A DNA stretch of 44,685 bases from Betaproteobacteria bacterium (GTDB lineage: Bacteria > Pseudomonadota > Gammaproteobacteria > Burkholderiales > SG8-39), in NCBI GenBank assembly GCA_016868105.1, contig VGIA01000007.1:1-44685 (forward strand), in the 5' to 3' direction. Below the pieces are notes generated by a model, which was not told the origin of the DNA, searched no databases, and was given only the letters and a program-made list of their open reading frames with translations. Shown here piece by piece: positions 35,008 to 44,252 of this stretch. Each line of letters opens with the position of its first letter. The stretch's first letter is position 1. The position numbers and the translations under genes are program-made.

Positions 35008-35871
35008 ATGATCCGCAGCATGACCGGTTACGCCGCCGCCAGCGCGCAGACCCCGCGCGGCACGCTCGCGCTGGAGCTGCGCGCGGTGAATTCGCGCTTC
35101 CTCGAGCTGCAGTTCCGCATCGCCGAGGAACTGCGCGCCGCAGAACCGCTGCTGCGCGAGCTGATCGCGGCGCGCCTGGCGCGCGGCAAGGTGGATTGCC
35201 GGCTCGCCCTGGGCGGCGGCGCGGCGGCGGCGCCGCGCCCGCTCAATGCCCAGGCGCTCGCCGAGTTGAAGCGCCTGGCCGGGGAAGCCGCAGGCGCGTT
35301 CCCGCAGGCCGCGCCGCTCGACCTGGCCGACGTGCTGCTCTGGCCGGGGGTGCTTGCCGACGCGCCTGTGGACGAGGATGCGATGCGCGCCGCAGTCCAG
35401 GCGCTGGCGCGGCGCGCGCTGGAGGAGTTGTGCGCGGCGCGCGAGCGCGAAGGCGCCAAGCTCGCGGCCATCATCCTCGCGCGCGTGGCGCAGATGCGCG
35501 AGCGGGTGACGCAGGCCGCGCTGCTGGTGCCCGAGGCGATCGCGGCCTGGAAGGCGCGGGTCGCCGCGCGCCTGCGCGAGGCGCAGGTGGCGCTGGAGGA
35601 GGAGCGCATCCGCGCCGAGCTCGCGGTGCAGGCGGCAAGGAGCGACGTGGACGAGGAGCTGACGCGCCTGGGCGCGCACCTGTCGGAAGTCGAGCGCGTC
35701 CTGGCCAAGGGAGGCGCCGCAGGCAAGCGGCTCGATTTCCTCGCCCAGGAATTGAACCGCGAGGCCAACACGCTCGCCTCCAAGGCGCAGGGACTGGCGC
35801 TGGCCGACTGCGCGCTGGAACTGAAGCTGCTGATCGAGCAGGTGCGCGAGCAGGTGCAGAATATCGAATGA
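35008..35871 (+). CDS. yicC: YicC family endoribonuclease
   Basis: YicC proteins are endoribonucleases: E. coli YicC has been linked to degradation of the small RNA RyhB with PNPase. The 287-residue product has the two family domains: N-terminal MIRSMTGYAAASAQTPRGTLALELRAVNSRFLELQFRI and C-terminal DUF1732 with DVDEELTRLGAHLSEVERVL and GKRLDFLAQELNREANTLASKAQ. The acidic residues of DEELTRL and the QELNRE block are intact. The ATG at 35008 is chosen by family N-terminus; the track's longer ORF adds 24 unsupported residues. gmk follows after 7 nt, the usual order. Confidence 0.95.
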   Translation: MIRSMTGYAAASAQTPRGTLALELRAVNSRFLELQFRIAEELRAAEPLLRELIAARLARGKVDCRLALGGGAAAAPRPLNAQALAELKRLAGEAAGAFPQAAPLDLADVLLWPGVLADAPVDEDAMRAAVQALARRALEELCAAREREGAKLAAIILARVAQMRERVTQAALLVPEAIAAWKARVAARLREAQVALEEERIRAELAVQAARSDVDEELTRLGAHLSEVERVLAKGGAAGKRLDFLAQELNREANTLASKAQGLALADCALELKLLIEQVREQVQNIE

Positions 35872-35878
35872 GAACGCC

Positions 35879-36451
35879 ATGAAGGGACTGCCGTTCATCA
35901 TTGCCGCGCCTTCGGGGGCGGGGAAAAGCTCGCTCATCGAGGCGCTGCTGAAGGACGACCCGAAGCTGGCCCCCTCCACCTCCTACACCACGCGCCCGCC
36001 GCGCCCCGGCGAGGCGAACGGCCGCGAGTACCACTTCGTGGACGAACCGACGTTCCTCGCCATGCTCGGGCGCGGCGAATTCCTCGAATGCGCCGAGGTT
36101 CACGGCAACCGCTACGGCACCTCGCAGGCGGTGATCCGGGACATTCTCGCGGCCGGCCGCGACCTGCTGCTGGAGATCGACTGGCAGGGCGCACAGCAGG
36201 TGCGCCGCCTGCTCCCCGGCACCATCGGCATCTTCATCCTGCCGCCTTCGGTGGAGGAGCTCGAGCGCCGCATGCGCCTGCGCGGCGCCGATCCCGAGGC
36301 CGCGATCCAGCGCCGCCTGGCCAATGCGCGCGAGGAGATCGCGCACGCCTGCGAGTTCGAATACGCTATAATCAACAGAGACTTCGAGGTCGCTTTGCAG
36401 GACCTGCAGGCGATCATCCGCGCCGAACGGCTGCGCGCGGCAAGAACCTAG
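35879..36451 (+). CDS. gmk: Guanylate kinase
   Basis: Gmk phosphorylates GMP to GDP, feeding GTP and (p)ppGpp metabolism. The 190-residue protein has the P-loop [20 protein letters not shown]-binding [21 protein letters not shown] and [30 protein letters not shown] and the lid [19 protein letters not shown]. It sits in yicC-gmk-rpoZ-spoT, linking a GMP kinase to the alarmone synthase. A TATAAT within its 3' end could serve rpoZ, though the codons there (YAIIN) are also conserved in the family. Confidence 0.97.
   Translation: MKGLPFIIAAPSGAGKSSLIEALLKDDPKLAPSTSYTTRPPRPGEANGREYHFVDEPTFLAMLGRGEFLECAEVHGNRYGTSQAVIRDILAAGRDLLLEIDWQGAQQVRRLLPGTIGIFILPPSVEELERRMRLRGADPEAAIQRRLANAREEIAHACEFEYAIINRDFEVALQDLQAIIRAERLRAART
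36367..36372 (+). promoter_or_regulatory. TATAAT within gmk, possible rpoZ-spoT promoter
   Basis: A perfect -10 hexamer 111 nt upstream of the rpoZ ATG. No matching -35 is seen at 16-18 nt. The sequence encodes a conserved Tyr-Ala-Ile-Ile stretch of guanylate kinase, so it may be coincidental. Confidence 0.25.
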
Positions 36452-36483
36452 TCGTCCTCTCCACACAGGATCGGAAAGCTGCC

Positions 36484-36711
36484 ATGGCCCGCATCACCGT
36501 TGAAGACTGCCTGAAGAAAATCCCGAACCGCTTCCAGCTGACGCTGGCGGCGACCTACCGCGCCCGCCAACTGGGCCAGGGCGCCACCGCCCAGGTGGAG
36601 CACGACAAGGACAAGTTCACCGTGATCGCCCTGCGCGAGATCGCCACCGGCAAGATCGGCACCGAAGTCCTGCGCCGCAACGCCAGTTCGACCCCGCTGC
36701 CCACGGTCTAA
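36484..36711 (+). CDS. rpoZ: RNA polymerase omega subunit
   Basis: Omega helps fold and hold the beta' subunit and forms part of one ppGpp-binding site on RNA polymerase. The 75-residue protein begins [30 protein letters not shown], with [15 protein letters not shown] typical of the family. It is slightly shorter than E. coli omega (91). Its place before spoT, which makes the ppGpp that binds omega/beta', is conserved in proteobacteria. The ATG is preceded by a GGAA stretch; the longer track ORF is a shadow of gmk. Confidence 0.97.
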   Translation: MARITVEDCLKKIPNRFQLTLAATYRARQLGQGATAQVEHDKDKFTVIALREIATGKIGTEVLRRNASSTPLPTV

Positions 36712-36753
36712 GGCGCCACCCGGCGCCGGGGGCGCCAAGTAGACTATCCCCCC

Positions 36754-38868
36754 ATGGCCGCAGTCCCGACCCTCGACGCCAGCCGCTTCGGCTACCTGAA
36801 GCCGGGAGACGTCGCGCGCCTGTCGGAGGCCTACCGGTTCTCCAACGCGGCGCACGCAGGCCAGAGGCGGCAGTCGGGGGAACCCTACATCTCGCACCCG
36901 CTGGCGGTGGCCGAGATCCTCGCCGACTGGCGCCTCGACGGCCAGGCGCTGCAGGCGGCGCTGCTGCACGACGTAATGGAGGACACCTCGGTCACCAAGG
37001 ACGAGATCTCCGACACCTTCGGCCGGCCGGTCGCGGACCTGGTGGACGGGGTTTCCAAGCTCGATCGCATCGAGTTCCAGTCCGCCGAGTTCGCGCAGGC
37101 GGAAAACTTCCGCAAGATGCTGCTCGCCATGGCGCGCGACGTGCGCGTCATCCTGATCAAGCTCGCGGATCGCCTCCACAACATGCGCACGCTGGAGGCG
37201 GTGCCGCCGGCCAAGCGCCGGCGCGTGGCGCGCGAGACCATTGAGATCTACGCGCCGATCGCCAACCGCCTCGGCCTGAACGCGCTGTTCCACGAGCTGC
37301 AGGAGCTGGCCTTCGCGCACATCTACCCGCTGCGCTACCGGGTGCTCGCCAAGGCCACGCGCAACGCGCGCGGCAACCGGCGCGAGCTGGTGGGCAAGAT
37401 CGAGGCCGCGGTGAAGGGGAAGCTGGCCGAGGCCAGGATCGAGGCCGCGGTCTCCGGGCGCGAGAAGCACATTTATTCCATCTATCGCAAAATGATCGAG
37501 AAGCACCTGTCGTTCTCCGAGGTGCACGACATCTACGGCCTGCGCGTGGTGGTGAAAGACGTTGCCACCTGCTACCTGGCGATCGGCGCCCTGCACGGCC
37601 TGTACAAGCCGGTGCCGGGCAAGTTCAAGGACTACATCGCGATCCCGAAGGCCAACGGCTACCAGTCCATACACACCGCCCTCATCGGCCCCTTCGGCGT
37701 GCCGCTGGAGGTGCAGGTGCGCACCGAGTCCATGCATCACCTCGCCGAGGCCGGCGTCGCCTCGCACTGGATGTACAAGGACGAGGCTACCTCGCTGAAC
37801 GAACTGCAGAAGAAGACCCACCAGTGGCTGCAGTCACTGCTGGAGATCCAGAGCCATTCGGGCGACTCGCAGGAGTTCCTCGAGCACGTCAAGGTGGACC
37901 TGTTCCCGGACGAGGTCTACGTCTTCACCCCCAAGGGCCGCATCCTGTCGCTGCCGCGCGGCGCCACCGCGGTGGATTTCGCCTACGCGGTGCACACCGA
38001 CATCGGCAACCGCTGCGTCGCGGCCAAGGTGAACGGCGAGCTGGTGCCGCTGCGGACCGAGTTGCGCAACGGCGACCGCGTCGAGGCGATCACCACCGGT
38101 TACGCCAAGCCCAACCCGGCCTGGCTGCAGTACGTGCGCACCGCCAGGGCGCGCTCCAACATCCGCCACTTCCTGAAGACCATGCAGTACGAGGAGTCCG
38201 CGGCGCTGGGCGAGCGGCTGCTGGAGCAGGCGCTGAAGGGCTACGGCGTGACCCCGGCCGAGATCAACCAGGCGAGCTGGGAGCGGGTGACCCGCGAGAC
38301 CATCGGCGTCACCAAAGTGCAACTGCTTGCCGACATCGGCCTGGGCAAGCAGTTGCCGGCGGTGGTGGCGCGGCGCCTGATGATGCGCGCCGAGGGCGAG
38401 GCCAGGCCGCACGCCAAGCCGGCGAGCGTGGTGATCCGCGGCACCGAAGGCATGGCGATGCAGCTCGCGAGCTGCTGCCGCCCGATCCCGGGCGATGCCA
38501 TCGTCGGCTCCATCAAGAAGGGCCTGGGGCTGGTGGTGCACACCGCCGAGTGCCGCCACGTCGCGCGCTCCCGGCGCGCCGAACCGGAGCAGTGGATCGA
38601 CGTCGAGTGGGACCGGCAGCCCACGCGCATGTTCCAGTGCGCGATCAAGGTTACGGTGGCCAACCAGCGCGGCGTGCTCGCCAAGGTCGCCTCGGCGATC
38701 GCCGAGGCCGGCTCCAACATCGACTCGATCAGCATGGAGGAGGACCGCTCGGTGTACACCACGATGCTGTTCGTGCTGGAAGTGGGCAACCGCGCGCACC
38801 TGGCGCGCGTGCTGCGCTCGATCCGGCGCCTGTCGGAAGTGCACAAGCTGCTGCGCGTGCGGGACTAG
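36754..38868 (+). CDS. spoT: Bifunctional (p)ppGpp synthetase/hydrolase
   Basis: A 704-residue long RSH protein that makes and degrades (p)ppGpp. Domains in order: HD hydrolase (about 25-180) with QRRQSGEPYISHPLAVAEIL, LLHDVMEDT and LADRLHNMRTL intact, so hydrolysis is expected; synthetase (about 235-350) with SGREKHIYSIYRKM, DIYGLRVVV and FKDYIAIPKANGYQSIHTAL; TGS (about 385-445, VDLFPDEVYVFTPKGRILSLPRGATAVDFAYAVH); helical and zinc-finger regions with ASCCRPIPGD; and a C-terminal ACT domain. A GC hairpin (GGCGCCACCCGGCGCC) and a TAGACT-like -10 lie in the 42 nt after rpoZ. Confidence 0.96.
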   Translation: MAAVPTLDASRFGYLKPGDVARLSEAYRFSNAAHAGQRRQSGEPYISHPLAVAEILADWRLDGQALQAALLHDVMEDTSVTKDEISDTFGRPVADLVDGVSKLDRIEFQSAEFAQAENFRKMLLAMARDVRVILIKLADRLHNMRTLEAVPPAKRRRVARETIEIYAPIANRLGLNALFHELQELAFAHIYPLRYRVLAKATRNARGNRRELVGKIEAAVKGKLAEARIEAAVSGREKHIYSIYRKMIEKHLSFSEVHDIYGLRVVVKDVATCYLAIGALHGLYKPVPGKFKDYIAIPKANGYQSIHTALIGPFGVPLEVQVRTESMHHLAEAGVASHWMYKDEATSLNELQKKTHQWLQSLLEIQSHSGDSQEFLEHVKVDLFPDEVYVFTPKGRILSLPRGATAVDFAYAVHTDIGNRCVAAKVNGELVPLRTELRNGDRVEAITTGYAKPNPAWLQYVRTARARSNIRHFLKTMQYEESAALGERLLEQALKGYGVTPAEINQASWERVTRETIGVTKVQLLADIGLGKQLPAVVARRLMMRAEGEARPHAKPASVVIRGTEGMAMQLASCCRPIPGDAIVGSIKKGLGLVVHTAECRHVARSRRAEPEQWIDVEWDRQPTRMFQCAIKVTVANQRGVLAKVASAIAEAGSNIDSISMEEDRSVYTTMLFVLEVGNRAHLARVLRSIRRLSEVHKLLRVRD

Positions 38869-38902
38869 CCCTTGGCGGCTCACCAACCTGGTCAGGAAGC
38901 GG

Positions 38903-39931
38903 CTACCAGCCGCTGAGCACCAGCTTCCCGATCATCCCCTTGGATTCCAGCCTCGCATGCGCCGCGCGCAGGTTGGCGGCATTGACCGGCGAGAGCTTCT
39001 CGGTCAGGGTGCACTTCACCTCGCCCGCGTCGATCCAGTCGCCCACGCGCGCAAGCAGGCGATGCTGCTCGATCATGTCCGCGGTCTGGTAGGTGGAGCG
39101 CGAAAACATGCCTTCCCAGGCAAAGCGCAGCGACTTCCTCTGGATCGCCAGGATGTCGGCCGGGTTTTCGTTGCGCACGATGGAGCAGACCGTGCCCAGC
39201 GGGCGCACGATGTCGATGAACTGCGTCCAGTAGAGGTCGATGTCCGAGCAGACAAGCACGTAGTCCACCGCCGGCGCGCCGATGGCCGTCAGGCCATCCT
39301 TCAGCGGCTGGCGATGGTTGATGACGTGCCGGGCGCCGAGGTCCCGGCACCACCTGGTGCTTTCGGGCCGCGAGGCAGTGGCGATGACCACCAGCCCGAG
39401 CTTGCGGCCGATCTGGATCGCCATCGAGCCCACGCCGCCGGCCCCGGCGATCACCAGGAGGCGGGCCCCCTTGCTGCCGCCGTCCGGATCCACGCCCATG
39501 TGCGTCACGATGCTTTCGTAGGCGGTAATGGTGGTGAGCGGCATGGCCGCGGCCTGCGCGAATTCCAGCTTCGCGGGCTTCTTCGCCACGATGCGCTCGT
39601 CCACCAGCTGCAGCTGCGCGTTGCTCCCCGGGCGCTGGTTGGAGCCCGCGTAGTACACCGCGTCGCCGGGCTTGAAGAGCGTCACCTGCTCGCCCACCGC
39701 CCGGACCACGCCGGCGGCGTCCCAGCCCAGGATCCGGGGGCCGGGCTTCGTGCCCGCGGCGCCGGGCTGGTTCAGCATCCGGGTCTTGGTATCCACCGGG
39801 TTCACGGAGATGGCCTCGACGCGCACCAGGATGTCGTGGCCTTGCGGCGCGGGCGGGTCGGGAACCTCCGCGTCCACGAGCGAGCGCGGGTCGGAGACAG
39901 GAAGGGGTTCGTTCGCTAGGATGGCTTTCAT
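38903..39931 (-). CDS. Zinc-binding-type alcohol dehydrogenase family protein
   Basis: A 342-residue medium-chain dehydrogenase/reductase of the quinone-oxidoreductase-like branch, probably an NADPH-dependent reductase of a quinone or enone. The N-terminal GroES-like domain shows AISVNPVDTKTR and ILGWDAAGVVRAVGEQVTLFKPGDAVYYAG; the Rossmann fold has LLVIAGAGGVGSMAIQIGRKLGLVVIATAS. The catalytic Cys/His zinc ligands of classical alcohol dehydrogenases are absent, so zinc may not be bound despite the family name. Its ATG (39931) overlaps the kynU ATG on the opposite strand. It is convergent with spoT. Substrate unknown. Confidence 0.9.
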   Translation of the reverse strand: MKAILANEPLPVSDPRSLVDAEVPDPPAPQGHDILVRVEAISVNPVDTKTRMLNQPGAAGTKPGPRILGWDAAGVVRAVGEQVTLFKPGDAVYYAGSNQRPGSNAQLQLVDERIVAKKPAKLEFAQAAAMPLTTITAYESIVTHMGVDPDGGSKGARLLVIAGAGGVGSMAIQIGRKLGLVVIATASRPESTRWCRDLGARHVINHRQPLKDGLTAIGAPAVDYVLVCSDIDLYWTQFIDIVRPLGTVCSIVRNENPADILAIQRKSLRFAWEGMFSRSTYQTADMIEQHRLLARVGDWIDAGEVKCTLTEKLSPVNAANLRAAHARLESKGMIGKLVLSGW

Positions 39932-41192
39932 GGCTTCGGGTTCTACCACAGGGGCGCTGGACCGCGAGGCGCTCGTTCGCATGGACGCCGCCGACCCGCT
40001 CGCGGGCAAGCGCGAAGCGTTCTGGCTGCCCGATGGCGTCATCTACCTGGACGGCAACTCCCTGGGGGCGCTTCCCAGGCGCGTGATGGCGCGCATGCGC
40101 CGCGCGGTCGAGGAGGAATGGGGTAACGGCCTGGTCCGCTCCTGGACCGACGCCGGCTGGTACCCGGCGCCGCAGCGTGCCGGCGCGGCGATCGCGCGGC
40201 TGGCGGGGGCGAAGCCCGAGGAAGTGATCGTCTGCGATTCGACCTCGGTGAACCTCTTCAAGGCGCTGGTCGCGGCGTTGCGCCTGCAGCCCGAGCGCAA
40301 GGTGGTGGTCTCGGAACGCGGGAATTTCCCCACTGACCTCTACGTCAACGAGGGCGTGGCGGAGCTGATGGACGTCGAGCTGCGCTGCGCAGAGCCCGGC
40401 GACATCGAAACCGCAATCCGCGCCGCGGGCAGCGATCTTGCGCTGGTCCAGCTCACCCACGTCAATTACCGCAGCGGCCTCGTCCACGACATGGCGCGTA
40501 TCACTCGGCTCGCCCACCAACAGGGCGCGCTCGCCATCTGGGACCTGAGCCACAGCACTGGCACCCTGCCGGTGGAGTTGAATGCCTGCGGCGTGGATTT
40601 CGCCGTGGGTTGCGGCTACAAGTACCTGAACGGCGGGCCGGGGGCACCCGGGTTCATCTACGTTGCCACGCAGCACCTGCCTTCGTTCCGCCAGCCCATA
40701 CAAGGCTGGCACGGACACGCGAGCCCGTTCGCCTTCGACCACGACTACACGCCTCACCCCGGCGTCGACCGCATGCTGGTGGGCACCGCGCCGCAGTTGA
40801 GCCTGATCGCGCTGGAGGAGGCGCTCGCCGTGTTCGACGACGTGGACATGACGCAACTGCGCGCCAAGGGCAGCGCCCTGGGCGAGTGCTTCATCCGGCT
40901 GGTGGACCAGGAACTGGCCGGCCAGGGCTTCAGCCTCGCCAGTCCGCGCGAGGCGGCGCTGCGCGGCAGCCAGGTGTCGCTCACGCACCCGGAAGGCTAC
41001 GCCATCATGCAGGCGCTCATCGCGCGCGGCGTGATCGGCGACTTCCGCGCCCCGGACGTGCTGCGCTTCGGCTTCGCGGGCCTGTACCTGCGCTACGTCG
41101 AGGTATGGGACGCGGTGGCGGTGCTGAAAGAGGTCATGTCGTCCCGCGCCTGGGACCGGCCCGCGTTCAAAGCGTGGAAAGCTGTAACTTAA
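39930..41192 (+). CDS. kynU: Kynureninase
   Basis: KynU cleaves L-kynurenine to anthranilate and alanine, using PLP. The 420-residue protein has MDAADPLAGKREAFWLPDGVIYLDGNSLGALP, VIVCDSTSVNLFKAL, RGNFPTDLYV, LVQLTHVNYRSG, AIWDLSHSTGTLPVEL and the Schiff-base lysine in VGCGYKYLNGGPGAPGFIYV, with the substrate-site block GWHGHASPFAF. I choose the ATG at 39930 (MASGSTTGALDREAL), which has AGGA 8 nt upstream; the ATG at 39921 is an alternative. kynA and kynB, often adjacent in betaproteobacteria, are not in the window. Confidence 0.95.
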   Translation: MASGSTTGALDREALVRMDAADPLAGKREAFWLPDGVIYLDGNSLGALPRRVMARMRRAVEEEWGNGLVRSWTDAGWYPAPQRAGAAIARLAGAKPEEVIVCDSTSVNLFKALVAALRLQPERKVVVSERGNFPTDLYVNEGVAELMDVELRCAEPGDIETAIRAAGSDLALVQLTHVNYRSGLVHDMARITRLAHQQGALAIWDLSHSTGTLPVELNACGVDFAVGCGYKYLNGGPGAPGFIYVATQHLPSFRQPIQGWHGHASPFAFDHDYTPHPGVDRMLVGTAPQLSLIALEEALAVFDDVDMTQLRAKGSALGECFIRLVDQELAGQGFSLASPREAALRGSQVSLTHPEGYAIMQALIARGVIGDFRAPDVLRFGFAGLYLRYVEVWDAVAVLKEVMSSRAWDRPAFKAWKAVT

Positions 41193-41269
41193 ATGGATCT
41201 CTTATGACTTTCCACGCCGCGCCGCAATCGATCCGCTGATCGCATGCGCAAAACTTGCACCCAATTTCG
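41193..41269. other. Gap between kynU and xdhC
   Basis: A 77-nt gap between convergent genes, lower in GC than its neighbours. It contains no recognisable gene, repeat or hairpin terminator that I can support. A short ATG frame here (MTFHAAPQSIR) has no family resemblance. Confidence 0.5.
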
Positions 41270-42058
41270 CTAACTGGCATCACCCAGATTTCCGGACACA
41301 TTTGAATCGGCCGGCGCCGCGGTAGTGCTCGCCGCGTGCTGCAGCACCTGCGCCAGCGCCGAGACCGCCACCTCGGCCGGATGCTTGCCGCCCTTGAAGA
41401 GCCCGATCGGCGACACCAGCCGCGCCAGTTGCTCCTCGGCAAATCCGCGCGCGCGCAGGCGGGCCTTGAATTTCGCCGCCTTGGTCTGCGAGCCGATCAG
41501 CCCGAGCCAGGCGAAGTCGCCCCGCCTGAGCACCCGCGCCACCAGTTCCAGGTCCAGCGCGTGGCTGTGGGTCATGACCAGGAAGTAGGCGCCCGCAGGC
41601 GCCTCGTCCGCCATCCAGGCCGGCTCCTCCTCGATGACGACGCGCACGTTGGCGGCCACCGCGGGCGGGAACATCTCCGGCCGGGCGTCGACCCAGGTGA
41701 GGCGCCAGGGCAGCCGCTCCAGGATCCGCGCCACTTCCTTGCCGACATGGCCCGCGCCGAACAGCACCAGCTCGAACGCCGGCGTCGCGGCCGGCGGGAA
41801 GCCCTCGCGCGCCGAGAAGCGCAGCGTCACCGCGCCGCCGCAGCACTGGCCCAGCGAATCCCCGAGCGCGATGCGGCGCTCGCGCCGCGGCTCTCCCGAG
41901 AGCAGCATCTCGCGCGCTACCTTGAGCGCGGTGTACTCCAGGTTGCCCCCGCCGATGGTCCCGCGCACTTCCTGCGCGCCCACCCACATGCGCGCGCCGG
42001 CTTCGCGCGGCGTCGAGCCCTGCGCCGCCCACACCTCGATTTCAACCACGCAGAGCAT
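41270..42058 (-). CDS. xdhC: Xanthine dehydrogenase accessory protein XdhC
   Basis: XdhC binds molybdenum cofactor, protects and sulfurates it, and inserts it into XdhB. The 262-residue protein has AAQGSTPREAGARMWVGAQEVRGTIGGGNLE near the N-terminus, DSLGQCCGGAVTLRF with the conserved Cys pair, a Rossmann-like domain FELVLFGAGHVGKEVARILERL, FLVMTHSHALDLELVARVLRRGDFAWLGLIGSQTKAAKF and a terminal IGLFKGGKHPAEVAVSALAQVL. The start is an ATG inside the xdhB 3' end. An in-frame stop four codons upstream means the usual N-terminal helix of about 15-20 residues is missing. Confidence 0.93.
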   Translation of the reverse strand: MLCVVEIEVWAAQGSTPREAGARMWVGAQEVRGTIGGGNLEYTALKVAREMLLSGEPRRERRIALGDSLGQCCGGAVTLRFSAREGFPPAATPAFELVLFGAGHVGKEVARILERLPWRLTWVDARPEMFPPAVAANVRVVIEEEPAWMADEAPAGAYFLVMTHSHALDLELVARVLRRGDFAWLGLIGSQTKAAKFKARLRARGFAEEQLARLVSPIGLFKGGKHPAEVAVSALAQVLQHAASTTAAPADSNVSGNLGDAS

Positions 42059-44252
42059 GGATCGCCTTCAACACGTTCTCCGGCGTCGCCGGCGCCTCCA
42101 GCGGCACCGGCTCGCGCGAGTCGCTGGTGCTGCCCACCGCGTCCGCGATGGCGTGGAACACCGACAGCGCCAGCATCAGCGGCGGCTCGCCCACCGCCTT
42201 GGAGCGATGGGCGATGTCGCGCCGGTTCTCGCCGCCTTCCCACAACCGCACGTTGAACACCGGCGGGCAGTCGCTCGCCACCGGGATCTTGTAGGTGGAG
42301 GGCGCATGGGTGAGCAGCGCGCCCTGCCCGTTCCAGACCAGTTCCTCGGCGGTGAGCCACCCCATGCCCTGGATGAAGCCGCCCTCGACCTGTCCGCGGT
42401 CGATGGCCGGGTTGAGCGAGCGGCCGCAGTCGTGGAGCAGATCCGCCCTGAGCAGCCGGGACTCACCCGTAAGAGTGTCCACCGCGACCTCGGATACCGC
42501 CGCACCGTAGGCGAAGTAATAGAACGGCTCGCCCTGGAAGCGCTCGCGGTCGAAGTGAATCTCCGGGGTGCGGAAGTAGCCCGTGGCGGACAGCGACACG
42601 CGGGCGAGAAAGGCCGCCTTGGCGCGCTCGGCGAAGGAGGCGCCGCTGAAGGGCGCCAGGCGCTCCTTCAGCACCCGGCAGGCGGCGCGCGCGGCTTCGC
42701 CGTTGAGATCGGTGCCGCTGGAGGCGGCCGTGGGCGAAGTGTTCGGCACCTTGCCGGTGGAGGTGGCGGTGATCCGCACCGCCTCCAGGGCAATGCCGAA
42801 TTCCGCCGCCACCATCTGCTGCACCTTCACCATCAGCCCCTGGCCCATTTCGGTGCCGCCGTGGTTCACCGCCACGGAGCCGTCGGTGTAGATGTGGACC
42901 AGGGCGCCGGCCTGGTTCATCGGGATAGCGGTGAAGGCGATGCCGAACTTCACCGGCGTCAGCGCGAGGCCGCGGCGGATGTGCGGATGTTGCGCGTTCC
43001 AGAGCCCGATCGCCGCCCGCCGCGCGCGGTAAGCCGAGTCACGCTCGAGTTCCTCGATCAGCTGCGGTGCGACGTTGTCGCGGATCGTCATGCCGTAGTG
43101 CGTGACGTTGCGCTCCACCGTGCCGTACAGGTTGCGCTTGCGGACATCGAGCGCATCGAGCCCGAGCCGGCGCGCGACCGCGGCGAGCACGCCCTCGATG
43201 GCGAACATGCCCTGAGGTCCGCCAAAGCCGCGGAACGCCGTGTTCGACACCGTATTGGTGCGGCAGCGGTGCGAGGCGATGGCCAGGTTCTCGAGGAAAT
43301 AGCAGTTGTCGGCGTGAAACACCGCGCGATCGTTCACCGCGCCCGACAGGTCGGCGGAAATGCCGCAGCGCGAGGCCATCTCCAGGTCCAGCGCAACAAG
43401 GCGCCCGTCGGCCTCGAATCCGGCCTCGTAGTCGTAGCGGAAATCATGGCGCTTGCCGGTGCCGATCATGTCGTCGTCGCGATCGACGCGCAGTTTCACC
43501 GGGCGGCCTGTGGCCCGCGCGAGCAGCGCCGCCGCGACCGCGTACACCGCAGCCTGCGTTTCCTTGCCTCCGAAGCCGCCGCCCAGGCGCCGCAGTTCCA
43601 CTGTCACCGCGGCGCTGGGCTCGCCCAGCGCCGCCGCCACCAGGTGCTGGATCTCGCTCGGGTGCTGGGTAGAAGCGTGCACCCGCATCTCGCCCCGCTC
43701 CCCGGGGATCGCCAGCGCGACCTGGCCCTCGAGGTAGAAATGCTCCTGCCCGCCGCAGCGCAGGCGCCCGCGGATGCAGTGGGTGGCGCGGGCGAGCGCC
43801 GCGGCACTGTCTCCGCGCGTCACCTTGAGCGAGGGCAGCACGAACGCCTGCTGCTGCATCGCCTGGTCTACCGTCAGGACCGGCTCCAGGGCCTCGTAGC
43901 GGATGCTTGCCAGCCGCGCTGCGCGCCGCGCCGCCTCAACCGTGTCGGCGGCCACCGCGAACAGCGGCTGGCCATGGAACAGGACGCGGTCCGAGGCGAA
44001 CACCGGCTCGTCCGCGATCACCGGCCCGATGTTGTTGGCCCCGGGGATGTCGGGCGCCGCGAGCACCGCGCGCACGCCGGGCGCCGCGCGCACCGGATCC
44101 AGGTCCATGGACAGGATGCGCGCATGGGCATGCGCTGCCATGCCCAGAGCCGCGTGCAGCGTGCCGGCCGGCTCCGGCAGGTCGTCGACGTAGTGCGCCT
44201 CGCCGCTGACATGCAGCTCGGCGCTGTCGTGCGCGACGGCTTCCCCGATCAC
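42042..44252 (-). CDS. xdhB: Xanthine dehydrogenase, molybdopterin-binding subunit
   Basis: The large subunit oxidises hypoxanthine and xanthine to uric acid at the molybdenum site. The 736-residue protein has the Moco-binding blocks RLGGGFGGKETQ, NTAFRGFGGPQGMF with the stacking Phe, HGGTEMGQGLMVKVQQM and the catalytic Glu in SKAVGEPPLML; NDRAVFHADNCY carries the substrate Arg. Compared with typical forms (about 770-800) it lacks about 25-30 residues between CRVLKERLAPF and FAERAKAAFLARV, and part of the N-terminal leader. These are peripheral regions. The ATG overlaps the xdhA stop; the 3' end overlaps xdhC. Confidence 0.95.
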   Translation of the reverse strand: MIGEAVAHDSAELHVSGEAHYVDDLPEPAGTLHAALGMAAHAHARILSMDLDPVRAAPGVRAVLAAPDIPGANNIGPVIADEPVFASDRVLFHGQPLFAVAADTVEAARRAARLASIRYEALEPVLTVDQAMQQQAFVLPSLKVTRGDSAAALARATHCIRGRLRCGGQEHFYLEGQVALAIPGERGEMRVHASTQHPSEIQHLVAAALGEPSAAVTVELRRLGGGFGGKETQAAVYAVAAALLARATGRPVKLRVDRDDDMIGTGKRHDFRYDYEAGFEADGRLVALDLEMASRCGISADLSGAVNDRAVFHADNCYFLENLAIASHRCRTNTVSNTAFRGFGGPQGMFAIEGVLAAVARRLGLDALDVRKRNLYGTVERNVTHYGMTIRDNVAPQLIEELERDSAYRARRAAIGLWNAQHPHIRRGLALTPVKFGIAFTAIPMNQAGALVHIYTDGSVAVNHGGTEMGQGLMVKVQQMVAAEFGIALEAVRITATSTGKVPNTSPTAASSGTDLNGEAARAACRVLKERLAPFSGASFAERAKAAFLARVSLSATGYFRTPEIHFDRERFQGEPFYYFAYGAAVSEVAVDTLTGESRLLRADLLHDCGRSLNPAIDRGQVEGGFIQGMGWLTAEELVWNGQGALLTHAPSTYKIPVASDCPPVFNVRLWEGGENRRDIAHRSKAVGEPPLMLALSVFHAIADAVGSTSDSREPVPLEAPATPENVLKAIHALRG

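Noticed and set aside
38892-40988. 698-aa minus ORF covering the dehydrogenase and kynU antisense
   Set aside because: Frame differs from the real dehydrogenase (38903..39931), and kynU on the plus strand is intact.
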